From Saccharothrix sp. (GTDB lineage Bacteria > Actinomycetota > Actinomycetes > Mycobacteriales > Pseudonocardiaceae), in the NCBI RefSeq assembly GCF_031180885.1, contig NZ_JAPSLK010000006.1, positions 175,611 through 239,610 of the forward strand: a stretch of DNA of 64,000 nt. Direction: 5' to 3'. Both the position numbers and the translations under genes were made by a program. Below are positions 43,286-52,222 of the stretch, piece by piece. Below the pieces are notes generated by a model that was not told the origin of the DNA, made no database searches, and saw nothing but the letters and a program-made list of their open reading frames with translations. The stretch's first letter is position 1; the number at the start of each line of letters is the position of its first letter.

Positions 43286-43331
43286 CCAGCCCTCCTCGTG
43301 GGAACGGTCCTGCACCTCTCTGACGGACGGC

Positions 43332-44231
43332 TCAGCCGCGGGTTCCCAGGACCGCGAGGACGCGCTCGACGGCCGGGCCGGACGGCGTCGAGCCGGGGCC
43401 GAAGACGGCGGTCACCACGTCCACCACGGCGTGCCGGGGGTTCTCGCCGCGGGCGAGGCGGTCCGCGATGCCGTCCACGGCGAGCCCCGCCAACTCCACC
43501 AGCAGCCCGTCCGCCTCCGCGACCACCGGCAGGGGGATCTCGTCGGGCGGCAACGGGACCGCGGTGTGCGGTTTGCGGCCCAGCGGGCGCTCCACGTAGG
43601 CCTCGTACCAGGCGGGGCGGGCGCGCATAGCGGCCAGCACGGTCTCCAGGTCGGCCAACACGGCCCGGTGCGCGGCCTCCCAGTCACCGGTCGCCCAGTC
43701 ACCGGTCGCCCGATCCCCTGTTGCACGGCCCTCGGCCCAGCGCTCGGTGGGCCACACCCGCGGGCCGGCGCTCGCGTCGTTGCCGACGAACTCCAGGACG
43801 TCCACGGCGAGCGCGGTCAGCGCCGGGTCGTCGCCCAGCCGGGCCGCCAGCCACTTCGGCACCCTGGGCCGTTGCAGCGCGCCGCGTTCACCGCGCCGGC
43901 GGCGGTAGCCGTTGACGGTGGCCAGGACGAGCCGCCGGCTGACCCAGCCCTCCAGGTTGTGGACGGGGACACGGGCGTTGCGGAACACGTCGTCGATCAC
44001 CGCGTCCATGTCGTCGTGGAACCGGTCCAGGCAGGGGTCGTCCAGCCGGGACACCGCGACCGCGCACGCCCGGTGGCCGCGGGCCAGTTCGAGCCTGCGG
44101 GTCAACTGGTGGAAGACCACCGGCTGCACGACCTCGTAGGTCGCCGCCCGCAGCCGCCGGCGCGCGTCGCCGGTCACGGTGCCCGCGTACGCGGCCAACT
44201 CACCGCGCCGGGCGATTTCCCGAACATCCAT
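43332..44231 (-). CDS. Sigma-like protein A, upstream of the CHAT protease
   Basis: A 299-aa protein. The middle part (VIDDVFRNARVPVHNLEGWV, then RRLVLATVNGYRRRRGER) resembles sigma region 2 helices. A signature WYEAYVERPLGRKPHT near residue 212 recurs in the other sigma-like gene of this locus (WYDAYIERPLGRRPDN). Three copies of a 15-bp repeat (43681-43725) add a RATGDRATGDWATGDW insert. The C-terminal third is helical. A start at 44231 is set by the conserved opening after an AT-rich promoter gap. I do not claim a proven sigma factor; a DNA- or polymerase-binding adaptor is possible. Confidence 0.7.
   Translation of the reverse strand: MDVREIARRGELAAYAGTVTGDARRRLRAATYEVVQPVVFHQLTRRLELARGHRACAVAVSRLDDPCLDRFHDDMDAVIDDVFRNARVPVHNLEGWVSRRLVLATVNGYRRRRGERGALQRPRVPKWLAARLGDDPALTALAVDVLEFVGNDASAGPRVWPTERWAEGRATGDRATGDWATGDWEAAHRAVLADLETVLAAMRARPAWYEAYVERPLGRKPHTAVPLPPDEIPLPVVAEADGLLVELAGLAVDGIADRLARGENPRHAVVDVVTAVFGPGSTPSGPAVERVLAVLGTRG
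43681..43725. repeat. 15-bp tandem repeat inside sigma-like gene A
   Basis: CAGTCACCGGTCGCC occurs twice head to tail (43681-43695, 43696-43710), followed by a degenerate third unit. It is in frame and adds ATGDW/ATGDR pentapeptides to the protein. The period equals that of the two arrays near the ECF sigma gene. Confidence 0.7.
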
Positions 44232-44356
44232 GGCGCCACTCCAGTGCACATCGCCAATTCGATGTCCCCGAAGCTAGGAGCGCGCCTTGTGTGAATCTAT
44301 AAACCGCCTTGAACCTCATTAATAGTAACCAGAAGAAATGGGTCTTTCCGGCCGTC
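44232..44356 (-). promoter_or_regulatory. AT-rich internal promoter gap in the large operon
   Basis: This 125-nt gap is the largest in the leftward operon and is far richer in A+T than its surroundings (44285-44345). On the leftward strand a TATAGA lies about 70 nt before sigma-like gene A. It probably contains a secondary promoter giving separate control of the CHAT/LAL/caspase half. Confidence 0.5.
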
Positions 44357-45019
44357 TCAACCGCTCTGGCCCGGTGATCTCAACCGCCAGCTGGCACCCT
44401 CGACCGGCAGCCCGCTCGCCCGCAGCCCCCGCTCCAGACCGGCCAAACCGCCTTGTCGGGGCGTGCCGATGAGCCAGATCCCGCTCTCGTCCGCCCGCAC
44501 CTGGATCGGCGCACGCTCGGGTTCGTGGTCGAGGTGCTCGGCGTACCTCCGGCGGCCCAGATCAGTGCGCACAACCATCCGCTGGTTCGCCGAACCGCGC
44601 CAGATCAACCGGGTCGGTCGGGTGATGTCGAATCGCCCGGTGACCAGCACGTCGGCGAATTCGACGGCATCGCGCTGCTTTTGGTCCAGCTCGGATTCCT
44701 CGTACCCGGTGTAGACCAGGATGTCGCCGTCGCCGCGCTCGGCGTGCACCCCGGCCAGGAACTCGCGCAGGGCGTCGGGCTGCTGGAGCGGTTCCCCGCC
44801 GCTCACGGTCAGCCCGTCCGCGCCCCGCCCGACCGCCTCCCGCCACAGCGCGACCAGGTCCGCCGCCGGGACCTCCACGCCGCCGCGCGGGTCCCACGTG
44901 TCCTGGGACATGCATCCCTTGCACGCCAACGAACACCCCTGCACCCACACGCCCAGCCGGGTGCCCGGACCCAGCGCGGTGACCGGGAAGTGCGTCCGGC
45001 TGACCCGCAGCGCGCTCAC
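44357..45019 (-). CDS. Radical SAM activase-like 4Fe-4S protein
   Basis: A 220-aa protein of the NrdG/pyruvate-formate-lyase-activase type. The CxxxCxxC cluster is Cys29, Cys33 and Cys36 (VQGCSLACKGCMSQDTW), followed by the GGEP SAM-binding loop (LTVSGGEPLQQPDAL near residue 75) and DILVYTGYEE. The GTG overlaps the upstream stop (GTGA). No glycyl-radical enzyme is encoded nearby, so the usual partner is missing. In this operon (kinase, FHA, AAA+, CHAT) it may modify another component of the system. It is the last gene before the promoter gap. Confidence 0.88.
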   Translation of the reverse strand: MSALRVSRTHFPVTALGPGTRLGVWVQGCSLACKGCMSQDTWDPRGGVEVPAADLVALWREAVGRGADGLTVSGGEPLQQPDALREFLAGVHAERGDGDILVYTGYEESELDQKQRDAVEFADVLVTGRFDITRPTRLIWRGSANQRMVVRTDLGRRRYAEHLDHEPERAPIQVRADESGIWLIGTPRQGGLAGLERGLRASGLPVEGASWRLRSPGQSG

Positions 45020-46149
45020 GGCGCCGCCGGGCGCAGGCCGCGCCGGTGCTGGACGGCCTCGGTGAACGCCGGGTCGCCGACCGCCTGGGTCAGCGCCGCG
45101 AAGTACGCCTCCTCCGCCGCCGCGTACGCCGCCCACACCGCCCGCACCAGCGCCTCGGGTCCCTCTTCGTCCACGTGCTCGGGGTTGAGCCGGTCCACCA
45201 GCGCCCGCCGCGCCTCCTCCGCCTGGTCGCGCTGCCGCCGGTACCGGGCGTAGGCCTCCTGGAACGGGTGCCGCCGGGACAGGCCCAGCATGAACGCCAT
45301 CGCGCCCGCCACCACCAGCCCGCCGACGAACATCAGCACCAGCGTCGGGGACGTGAGGTGCAACGGCACCAGTTGGTCCCGGTTGAGCTCCAGCACGGCC
45401 CCGCAGAGCACCCCGAGGATGGACACCACCAACGCCCAGAACACGCCGGTCACCCACACCACCAGCGTCAGCCGGCGCTCGGTGCCGGTGGCCTGCCGCG
45501 CCCGCACCAGCATCGCGGCCACGTGCGGCGCGGTCACCAGGAACACCGCCATCGACCCGCACACCGCCCAGATCGCGCCGGTCTCCACCCGGCCCGCCAG
45601 GAAGTGCCGGAACACCAGGTAGTGCACCGGGACCTGGGCGACCACCAGCCCGAGCAGGATCACCAGCCGCCACACCAGCGGCAGCGCGGTGGTCTCGCCC
45701 TCCCACACCGGGTCGTCGTCGGCGACGTCCTCGGGCGCCGGCCCGCCCGCGGTGACCTGCCGTGCCGCCTCGACCGCGAGCCGGTCCATCTGCGACCGCG
45801 CGGCGTTCATCAGCCGGTTCGCCTCGTCGGCCCGCGCCCGCAGGTGGGCGGTCCGGTCCCGGGCCATGGCGTGCCGCTCCACCGCCGAGTGGACCGCCGC
45901 GTCGCGCAACCGGCGCAGGCTCACCACGTACTCGGGGTCGAACGCCTCGGACGGCCCCTCGTCCGGCCCGCCGAACGACCAGCTGTCCCGGACGTGCCGG
46001 CGGGCGTCCGCGGCGGCCTGCGCCTCGGCCTGGGCGATGAGCAGGGCGGCGGGCGTGCGGGGTTCGACGACCGGGCGGGGCAGTTCGGGGTCCGCGGGGG
46101 TCCTGGTCCGAAACCAGCGGGCACCGAACCAGGTGGACACGACGCTCAC
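45016..46149 (-). CDS. Multi-pass membrane protein with coiled ends
   Basis: A 377-aa protein of unknown family. An N-terminal ~160-residue soluble part has coiled-coil character (DEANRLMNAARSQMDRLAVE). Four hydrophobic helices follow at about 165-300: LVILLGLVVAQVPVHYLVF, WAVCGSMAVFLVTAPHVAAM, WALVVSILGVLCGAVLEL and LVLMFVGGLVVAGAMAFMLG. A charged helical tail ends the protein. GTG start with 4-nt overlap to the FHA gene and GTGA overlap to the radical SAM gene show tight coupling. It may be the membrane component that receives the kinase/FHA signal. Confidence 0.8.
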   Translation of the reverse strand: MSVVSTWFGARWFRTRTPADPELPRPVVEPRTPAALLIAQAEAQAAADARRHVRDSWSFGGPDEGPSEAFDPEYVVSLRRLRDAAVHSAVERHAMARDRTAHLRARADEANRLMNAARSQMDRLAVEAARQVTAGGPAPEDVADDDPVWEGETTALPLVWRLVILLGLVVAQVPVHYLVFRHFLAGRVETGAIWAVCGSMAVFLVTAPHVAAMLVRARQATGTERRLTLVVWVTGVFWALVVSILGVLCGAVLELNRDQLVPLHLTSPTLVLMFVGGLVVAGAMAFMLGLSRRHPFQEAYARYRRQRDQAEEARRALVDRLNPEHVDEEGPEALVRAVWAAYAAAEEAYFAALTQAVGDPAFTEAVQHRRGLRPAAP

Positions 46150-46709
46150 CGGGTGCCTCCCGTCGTGCGGTCGTAGAGGGTGACCGTGCCCTCGGCGTGC
46201 AGCGCGAGCCGGACGGTGTCGCCGGAGTGCAGCGTCTTGCCGACCGACTCGGGCAGCTCCGCCCCGTTGAGGAACGTCCCGTTGGGCGTGGGCAGCGGCT
46301 CGATCCAGGCCCGGCCGTCGGGGTCCACCCCGAGCACGGCGTGCCGGCGTGACACGTTGGGGAACCCGCGGAACGCCCGCGCGTGCGGACCCTGCCGGCC
46401 CAGCTCGGCCCGTCCGCCCGGGTCCAGCTGCACCTCGCCGTCGCGGAACCGGACGTGCAGCGCGGGCGGGGTCAGCGAGCTGCGGCAGTCCGGGCGCAGG
46501 CACGACCGGTTGTCCGGGTGCGGCGAGGGCGTGCCGCAGTGCCAGCACACCTCCAGCGACCACGGTTCGCGCGGCACGCCCTCCGCCGGGGCGGCCACGA
46601 CCGGCTCCGGCTCGTCCACGACCACGATGAGCGGCCGGATGTGCGCCCGGCACAGGGTTTCCGCGTCGTCGAACACCTCGTCCGGGTCGACCGGGCACCG
46701 CTTGGTCAC
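46146..46709 (-). CDS. Zinc-ribbon plus FHA-domain protein
   Basis: A 187-aa phosphopeptide-binding adaptor. Four cysteines (Cys55, 58, 70, 75: CWHCGTP ... CLRPDC) form a probable zinc ribbon. An FHA domain follows at about 90-180: LGRQGPHARAF, NVSRRHAVLGVDPDG with the conserved Ser120/Arg121/His123, and NGTFLNG. FHA domains bind phosphothreonine, and a Ser/Thr kinase is encoded 3.3 kb upstream in the same operon, so it likely reads that kinase's output. GTG start overlaps the AAA+ stop. Confidence 0.9.
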   Translation of the reverse strand: MTKRCPVDPDEVFDDAETLCRAHIRPLIVVVDEPEPVVAAPAEGVPREPWSLEVCWHCGTPSPHPDNRSCLRPDCRSSLTPPALHVRFRDGEVQLDPGGRAELGRQGPHARAFRGFPNVSRRHAVLGVDPDGRAWIEPLPTPNGTFLNGAELPESVGKTLHSGDTVRLALHAEGTVTLYDRTTGGTR

Positions 46710-48643
46710 GGCGCACCGACCCGGGCGGACAGCACCGGACCCCGGTCCCCGGTGCGCAGACCGGTGACCAGCACCCGCGCGCCGGGCTGGACGTCCTCGT
46801 CGAACAGCACCCGCGCCAGCGGGTTGACCAGGTTGCTCTCCAGCAGGTTGCCGATGCCGCGCCCCCCGTTCTCCAGGTCGGCGGTGCACGCGGCGGCGAG
46901 CTGCGCGCGGGCGTCGTCGGTGAACTCCAGCCGCAGCCCCAGTTCGGAGTGGACGCGGGCGGCGATGTTGTCCAGCTGCGCGCCGAAGATCCCGGCGGCC
47001 GTGTCCGGGCTGATGAAGTCGAACACCACGATGTTGTCGCCGAAGCGGTTGAGCAGCTCGGGCCGGGCCAGCTTGGCGGTGAAGTGGTCCCGGATCGCCG
47101 CCTTGACCTTGGCCTCCAGCTCCGCGTACGGCATGCCGGGGTCCACGATCCGCCGCCGCGCGCCGGTCTCCGGGTCGGTGACGATGATGCCCAGGTTGGA
47201 CGTGAAGATCAGGACGCACTCGGAGAAGTACGTGGTCACGCCCTGCCCGTCGGTGAGCCGGCCGTCCTCCAGGATCTGCAGGAACTTGTCCAGCACCAGC
47301 GGGTGCGCCTTCTCGATCTCGTCGAACAGCACCACCTGGAACGGGCGCCGCCGCACCGCGCCGGTCAGCTCGCCGCCCGCCTCGAACCCGACGTACCCGG
47401 GTGGCGCGCCGATGAGCCGGTCGGCGGCCTGCTCGGCGGCGAACTCGCTCATGTCGAACCGCAGGTAGGCCTGGGCGTCGCCGAACAGGACCTCGGCGAC
47501 CTGCTTGGCCAGCTCGGTCTTGCCGACACCCGTGGGGCCGGCGAAGAACAGCACACCGCGCGGCCGGGACCCCGGCGTGCTCGCCTGCGCGCCGGAGAGC
47601 CCCAGCGCGGCCCGCTTGAGGATGTCCAGGGTCTTGGCGACGGCACGCTCCTGGCCCTTGATCCGCTGCGAGATCACCTGCTCGCCCTTGGTGATCTGGA
47701 CCCGGACGCTGCCGCGCCGCCACAGGTTGTCGTCCACGCCGAGCTTGTAGATGCGGGTGGCGTCGGCGATCCGGTCCAGGCCCAGCCCGCGGTCGCGGGC
47801 CAGCCGGGCGATGCGCAGCATGGACTCCAGCGTCAGGCCCTCGGTCCGGTTGGCGAACTCCTCGGCCGGGTCGACCCGCGCCGCCGTGTCCGCTGTGGAC
47901 TGCGGCGGGAAGACCGGGACCAGCAGGCGGGCCATGTCCAGCCGGTTGTCCAGGGTGGGCATGCCGACGGCGACCGTGCGCACCGGTTCGACGCCCGCGG
48001 TGAGCCAGGCGGGCAGGTCGCGCTCGCCCTCGACCAGCCACACCACCGGGTTGTGCAGCTCCGGCGGCCGGTCGCCGCCGAACGACAGCGGCGGCGCGGT
48101 CAGCGCGAGCTTCTGGCAGTACAGGAAGAAGTCCCGCTCGGCGGGGTCGAGCTGGCCGGGCACCCGGGTCAGCCGGGAGGCGTGGTCGATCACCACCGCG
48201 ACCCGCGCGGCGGGCTTGGTGGCCGGCGGGCGTTCGGCGCGGGACCCGCCGCTCTCCGGCGGCGGTTGCTCGGCCACCCCGACCGCCTTGGCCAGGTGGG
48301 TGCGCAGGCGTTCCAGCGACGGCCGCCGCCCGACCACGCCCGAGCCCAGGACCCGTTCGGCGGCCTGGTGCGCGGTCGGTTCGTCCGGGTGCACGGCCAC
48401 GCCGTCGACCGGGTCGTAGGTGATCAGCGCCTCGAAACCCAAGGGTCGCAACGCCCGCCACAGCAGGGGGAGCAGGGTGACGATCTCCGGGTGGCCGCCG
48501 GGCGGGGTCACCAGGAACTGGTCGCGCAGGTTGCCGTGCAGGACGTACTGGGCGTGCACGGCGAGGGTCCCGGCGACCTCGTTGACGAACGCGGGGAACT
48601 CGGGCAGGAACCGGCCGGAGCGCTGTGCGGTGTCGTCGTTCAT
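46706..48643 (-). CDS. AAA+ ATPase, ClpB/ClpA C-terminal-module type
   Basis: A 645-aa ATPase. The N-terminal ~300 residues contain a degenerate ATPase-like region (AVVIDHASRLTRVPG, a Walker-B-like strand without a P-loop). The active module has Walker A GPTGVGKTELAKQ (Lys375), Walker B VVLFDEIEKAH (Glu442), a pore-loop GYVGFEAGGELT and the ClpB-type RPELLNRFGD arginine finger region. A C-terminal small domain follows. It lacks the ClpP-binding loop. It probably threads or remodels partner proteins of the system. ATG overlaps the upstream stop by 4 nt. Confidence 0.9.
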   Translation of the reverse strand: MNDDTAQRSGRFLPEFPAFVNEVAGTLAVHAQYVLHGNLRDQFLVTPPGGHPEIVTLLPLLWRALRPLGFEALITYDPVDGVAVHPDEPTAHQAAERVLGSGVVGRRPSLERLRTHLAKAVGVAEQPPPESGGSRAERPPATKPAARVAVVIDHASRLTRVPGQLDPAERDFFLYCQKLALTAPPLSFGGDRPPELHNPVVWLVEGERDLPAWLTAGVEPVRTVAVGMPTLDNRLDMARLLVPVFPPQSTADTAARVDPAEEFANRTEGLTLESMLRIARLARDRGLGLDRIADATRIYKLGVDDNLWRRGSVRVQITKGEQVISQRIKGQERAVAKTLDILKRAALGLSGAQASTPGSRPRGVLFFAGPTGVGKTELAKQVAEVLFGDAQAYLRFDMSEFAAEQAADRLIGAPPGYVGFEAGGELTGAVRRRPFQVVLFDEIEKAHPLVLDKFLQILEDGRLTDGQGVTTYFSECVLIFTSNLGIIVTDPETGARRRIVDPGMPYAELEAKVKAAIRDHFTAKLARPELLNRFGDNIVVFDFISPDTAAGIFGAQLDNIAARVHSELGLRLEFTDDARAQLAAACTADLENGGRGIGNLLESNLVNPLARVLFDEDVQPGARVLVTGLRTGDRGPVLSARVGAP

Positions 48644-49962
48644 CGCCGCTCCCTGTGCTTGACGTTCTGGTTGACCCTGCCGGTGCTTTCGACGCCGGGC
48701 TTGACCTCGGTCGACGTGCGGGTCTGCGGGGCGGCCGTGCGGTCCACGACGGCCTGGGCGTCGGGCATCAGCGCGGCCACGGCGTCCAGGTCGTCGGCGA
48801 ACGTGTCGCAGCGCTCCTGGTCGGTGATCCGCGCGTCGTCCCCGGCCCCGGCGACCTCGCGCACGACCTGGCCGTGGACGGTGGCGTGCGCGTCCACCCA
48901 CACCTCGGCGGTGTGCTCGCCGGCCCAGTCCTCGCGGGTCAGCCGCAGGCCGGCGGAGTTGCGCACCTCGAAGGTCTCCTCGACCTGGTATCCCAGGTCG
49001 GTGAGGTGGTGCTTGACCAGTTCGCACACGAAGACCTGCCGGGCGGTCTCCTCGGCCCACTCCACCAGCCGGGCGCCCTCGACGCGCAACTCCTTCGTGA
49101 GGTCCGCCGTCCCCGCCACGACCGCGCGCAGCCGGTCGGCGGTGTCCGCGAGGTCGTCGGGTGGTCGCGCTCCAGCCAAAGCTTCGGTCAGCGGACCGTC
49201 CTCCAGCACCTGCACCCAGCCCGCGGCGAGCCGGCGGCGCGCGACCACCGGGTTGATCTCGGCGGTGATCCGGCGGCGCAGGGCGACCAGATAGACCTCG
49301 TCCTCCGGGTGTGCGGTGACCAGGGCGGCGGCGGACAGGGCGGCGGCGCGTTCGTCGGTGGTCGCGTCCGGGTCGAGCAGGGCCAGCACGCGCTCCACCT
49401 CGCCGGGCGAGACCGGTTCGGGTGCCGCCGCGACGGCCACGGCGTACCGGCGGCGCAAGGCTTCGCGGTGGCTCGCCAGCGCGTCGGCCATCGACGTGTC
49501 CACAGTGGACTTTTCGATCGTGAGCGCCGGCGCGGGCAGCAGGGCGTCCAGGGCCTCCTGCGCACGGGCCAGTTCGACCTGCACCCGGCCGACCCAGCGG
49601 CCCAGTTCGGCCGGGCTGCGGCTCGACGTCAGCCGGAGCGGGGCCGGGACGTCCACGGCCACCCCGGCGGCGGAAACCCGTTCGCGCAGCAGGCGGATGC
49701 GGGCGTTGACGGCGACGACGCCGGCGGCGGCCACCTCCCAGCGGCGGGCGTCGGCCGCCGCGGCTTCCAGCCCGGCGACCTCCGCCTCCAGCTTCGCGCC
49801 GTAGTCGCCGAGCGCGCGCACCGACCCCTCGACGGCGGCGTTGGCGGCCCGCGCCAGCAGCACGGCCCCCGCGCCCACCGCGACGGCGCCCACGACCAGA
49901 ACCGCGCCCGCCGCCACCGCGGGCACCGCGAGCGGTGCGAGGACGATCCCACCTGAACTCAT
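48640..49962 (-). CDS. Membrane-anchored coiled-coil protein
   Basis: A 440-aa protein of unknown family. An N-terminal hydrophobic segment (about residues 8-35, LAVPAVAAGAVLVVGAVAVG) can insert in the membrane. Most of the remainder is Ala/Glu/Arg-rich helix with coiled-coil potential (for example YGAKLEAEVAGLEAAAADAR), and a strand-rich stretch around 340-390 (VEETFEVRNSAGLRL, AEVWVDAHATVHG). It overlaps the AAA+ gene by 4 nt and lies 18 nt after the kinase gene. A palindrome GTCCACAGTGGAC lies inside at 49498-49510. It may be a substrate or anchor for the AAA+ protein. Confidence 0.75.
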   Translation of the reverse strand: MSSGGIVLAPLAVPAVAAGAVLVVGAVAVGAGAVLLARAANAAVEGSVRALGDYGAKLEAEVAGLEAAAADARRWEVAAAGVVAVNARIRLLRERVSAAGVAVDVPAPLRLTSSRSPAELGRWVGRVQVELARAQEALDALLPAPALTIEKSTVDTSMADALASHREALRRRYAVAVAAAPEPVSPGEVERVLALLDPDATTDERAAALSAAALVTAHPEDEVYLVALRRRITAEINPVVARRRLAAGWVQVLEDGPLTEALAGARPPDDLADTADRLRAVVAGTADLTKELRVEGARLVEWAEETARQVFVCELVKHHLTDLGYQVEETFEVRNSAGLRLTREDWAGEHTAEVWVDAHATVHGQVVREVAGAGDDARITDQERCDTFADDLDAVAALMPDAQAVVDRTAAPQTRTSTEVKPGVESTGRVNQNVKHRERR

Positions 49963-49980
49963 CGCTTCCTCCCTCGCCGA

Positions 49981-52185
49981 CTACCTGACGGACGGACCCG
50001 CGACGATGGCCGACTCCTCGCGGTCCTGCTCCCGCCACGCCATGTGCCGCGCCACCGCCCACGCCACCGTCCCGCCGGCCACCGCGATCGGGGTCAGCAC
50101 CGGCCACACGACGGTCAGCAGTCCGAGCACCGCCAAGCACACCAACACCACCGGCACCGCGATCCGCCGCGCGATCAGGTTCCGGGCCACCCGCCCCAAC
50201 GCGATCGCCCCCGCCCCGAGCAACGAGTAGGCCGGGTGGAACCGGCCGCCCGCGGACCACGCCAGCAACGACTCCGCCACCAGCACCACCGCCAGCGCCG
50301 CCACCACCGCGAACCACGCGTCGAGCACCTGCGCGTCCGTCGCCACGCCGGCCGCGTCGCTCACCCCGACCAGCGCGAACAACGCGACCGCGACCACCGC
50401 CACGCCGGTGACCGCGTACCCCAGCGCCTGCGGCCGGTTCTGCCGCCGCGACCACTCGCGCTGCCGCGCGGTGCGGGCGAGCCACTGCTCGTGCGCCCGC
50501 CGGGCCGTCTCCTCGGCCTCGATCCGAGCGGCCTCGCGCGTCGCGTACGGGATGAGCACGAACGCGATCCACTGGTACTCGGTGCGCGCGGCCAGGTCGG
50601 AGAACCACGGCAGTTGGAGCGCCCGGTCCTGCTCGTCCAGCGTGCGGCGCAGGTCGAGGCGGTGCGCGCCGGTCGCGGTCGCGGCCAGCAGTGCCAACGA
50701 CAGCGCGTAGGGCCGGTCCTCGCGCAAGACCCGCTGCGCCTCGGCCCGCGCACCCTGGTCCGACACCGACGCCGCGAGGGTGCGCATCCGGCTTTCCTCG
50801 CGGTGCCAACGTTCCCGCACGCCGACCAGCCCGTCGCCGCCGCCCGCGCCCGACCCCGGCCGGCCGGTGGACAGCAGCGGCAGCAGGTCCGCGCGCCACA
50901 GCTCGGTCACGATCTCGCCCGCCGCGCCGACGCCCTTCACGCCCTCGTCGGCCAACTCGGGCAGCCGCGCCGGGGTGATGTTCCAACCCCGGTAGAACGG
51001 CGGGTGCGCCGGGTCGACCGCGCGCAACTCGTGCAGCAGCTTGACGTCCGCGGTCTCCTTGCGGCCCACCCGCCGGCGCGCGGGCAGCCCGGGGAACTGC
51101 TCCAGCCACTCGTGCAGCCTGCGCAGCGGCTCCGGGTCGTCGTCGAACAGCCACGCCCGCGCGGCGCCCCAGTTCTCGGTCATGGTCGCCGCGAGCAGGT
51201 CCCGCGCCCGGTACTCCTCGCCCAGGAACACGTACGGCTCCGGGGCTTCCTCGTCGCCGACCACCGGCACCGCCGCCACCGGCGGCGACCCGCCGCGCAG
51301 CCACTCGCCGACCTGCTCGGCGCCCCACCGGTCCTCCGGCGCCATGGCCAGCAGGCCCGAGCACAGCAGCCGGACCCGCTCGTCGGGCACGTCCACCCGG
51401 ATCGGCCGGGTGCCGATCCACGACCGCAGCACCAGGACGTCGTCGATGCCCTCGAACAGCCGGTGCCCGGTCGCCAGCTCCAGCACGGTGACGCCGAGCG
51501 ACCACCAGTCGAACGCGGGCAGGACGCGCCCGCCGCTGATGAACTCCGGCGGCACGTACGGCACCGTGCCGACCTCGTTGGCCGCGGTGAACGCCTCGCC
51601 GTCGGGCAGGTGCACGCTGATGCCCAGGTCGGCGATCACCACCTCCAGCGGCCCCAGCGCGCGGATGAGCAGGTTGGCGGGCTTGACGTCCCGGTGCACC
51701 ACGCCCGCCCGGTGCAGCTCGTGCAGGCCTTCGGCGAGCTGCCGCACCACCTCCGCGAGCACGTCACCGTCCACTCCGGACGGTTGCCGGCGCCGCCACT
51801 CGGCGAGCGTGCCGCCCGCGAGGTGCTCCATGACCTCGTACCAGCGGCCCTCCTCCTCGCCCACCTCGTGCACCACCACGACGTGCCGGCTCGGGCGGCC
51901 GTGCACGAGCAGGTCCACGACCCGGTCGTCCAGCCGCCACCCGGGCCGGTGCACCTTGAGCACCAGCTGCTCGTCGGTGTCGCGGGCCCGGACCAGGTAC
52001 ACGTCGCCCTGCCGGCCGGACCCGGTGAGGTCCCGCACCACCTCGAACCGCCGCGCCAACCGGGCGGGCAGGCGCGCCCGCCCGGTGATCGGCGTGCGGC
52101 CCGGGTCGAGCACGGTGTCCCGCTCGACGTCGTGCCGCACCCGACCCGGGTCCAGCTCGGTGGGCAGGTCGGCGGGCGCGGTCAC
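49981..52185 (-). CDS. Ser/Thr protein kinase with C-terminal membrane helices
   Basis: A 734-aa Hanks-type kinase. The Gly-rich loop is GSGRQGDVY at 55-63, the ATP-anchoring Lys is Lys77 (VLKVH), the catalytic loop HRDVKPANLL has Asp166, and the Mg motif is DLG (186-188) instead of DFG. The GTG start at 52185 gives a short N-terminus ahead of the loop. Residues ~290-560 form a helical region of unknown type. Hydrophobic helices lie near 580, 620 and 660-720, so the kinase is tethered at the membrane with its catalytic domain inside. Its likely phosphopeptide reader is the FHA protein downstream. Confidence 0.92.
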   Translation of the reverse strand: MTAPADLPTELDPGRVRHDVERDTVLDPGRTPITGRARLPARLARRFEVVRDLTGSGRQGDVYLVRARDTDEQLVLKVHRPGWRLDDRVVDLLVHGRPSRHVVVVHEVGEEEGRWYEVMEHLAGGTLAEWRRRQPSGVDGDVLAEVVRQLAEGLHELHRAGVVHRDVKPANLLIRALGPLEVVIADLGISVHLPDGEAFTAANEVGTVPYVPPEFISGGRVLPAFDWWSLGVTVLELATGHRLFEGIDDVLVLRSWIGTRPIRVDVPDERVRLLCSGLLAMAPEDRWGAEQVGEWLRGGSPPVAAVPVVGDEEAPEPYVFLGEEYRARDLLAATMTENWGAARAWLFDDDPEPLRRLHEWLEQFPGLPARRRVGRKETADVKLLHELRAVDPAHPPFYRGWNITPARLPELADEGVKGVGAAGEIVTELWRADLLPLLSTGRPGSGAGGGDGLVGVRERWHREESRMRTLAASVSDQGARAEAQRVLREDRPYALSLALLAATATGAHRLDLRRTLDEQDRALQLPWFSDLAARTEYQWIAFVLIPYATREAARIEAEETARRAHEQWLARTARQREWSRRQNRPQALGYAVTGVAVVAVALFALVGVSDAAGVATDAQVLDAWFAVVAALAVVLVAESLLAWSAGGRFHPAYSLLGAGAIALGRVARNLIARRIAVPVVLVCLAVLGLLTVVWPVLTPIAVAGGTVAWAVARHMAWREQDREESAIVAGPSVR

Positions 52186-52222
52186 GCGCTCCTCCGGGCG
52201 GACCCGATCACCGCGAACACTG

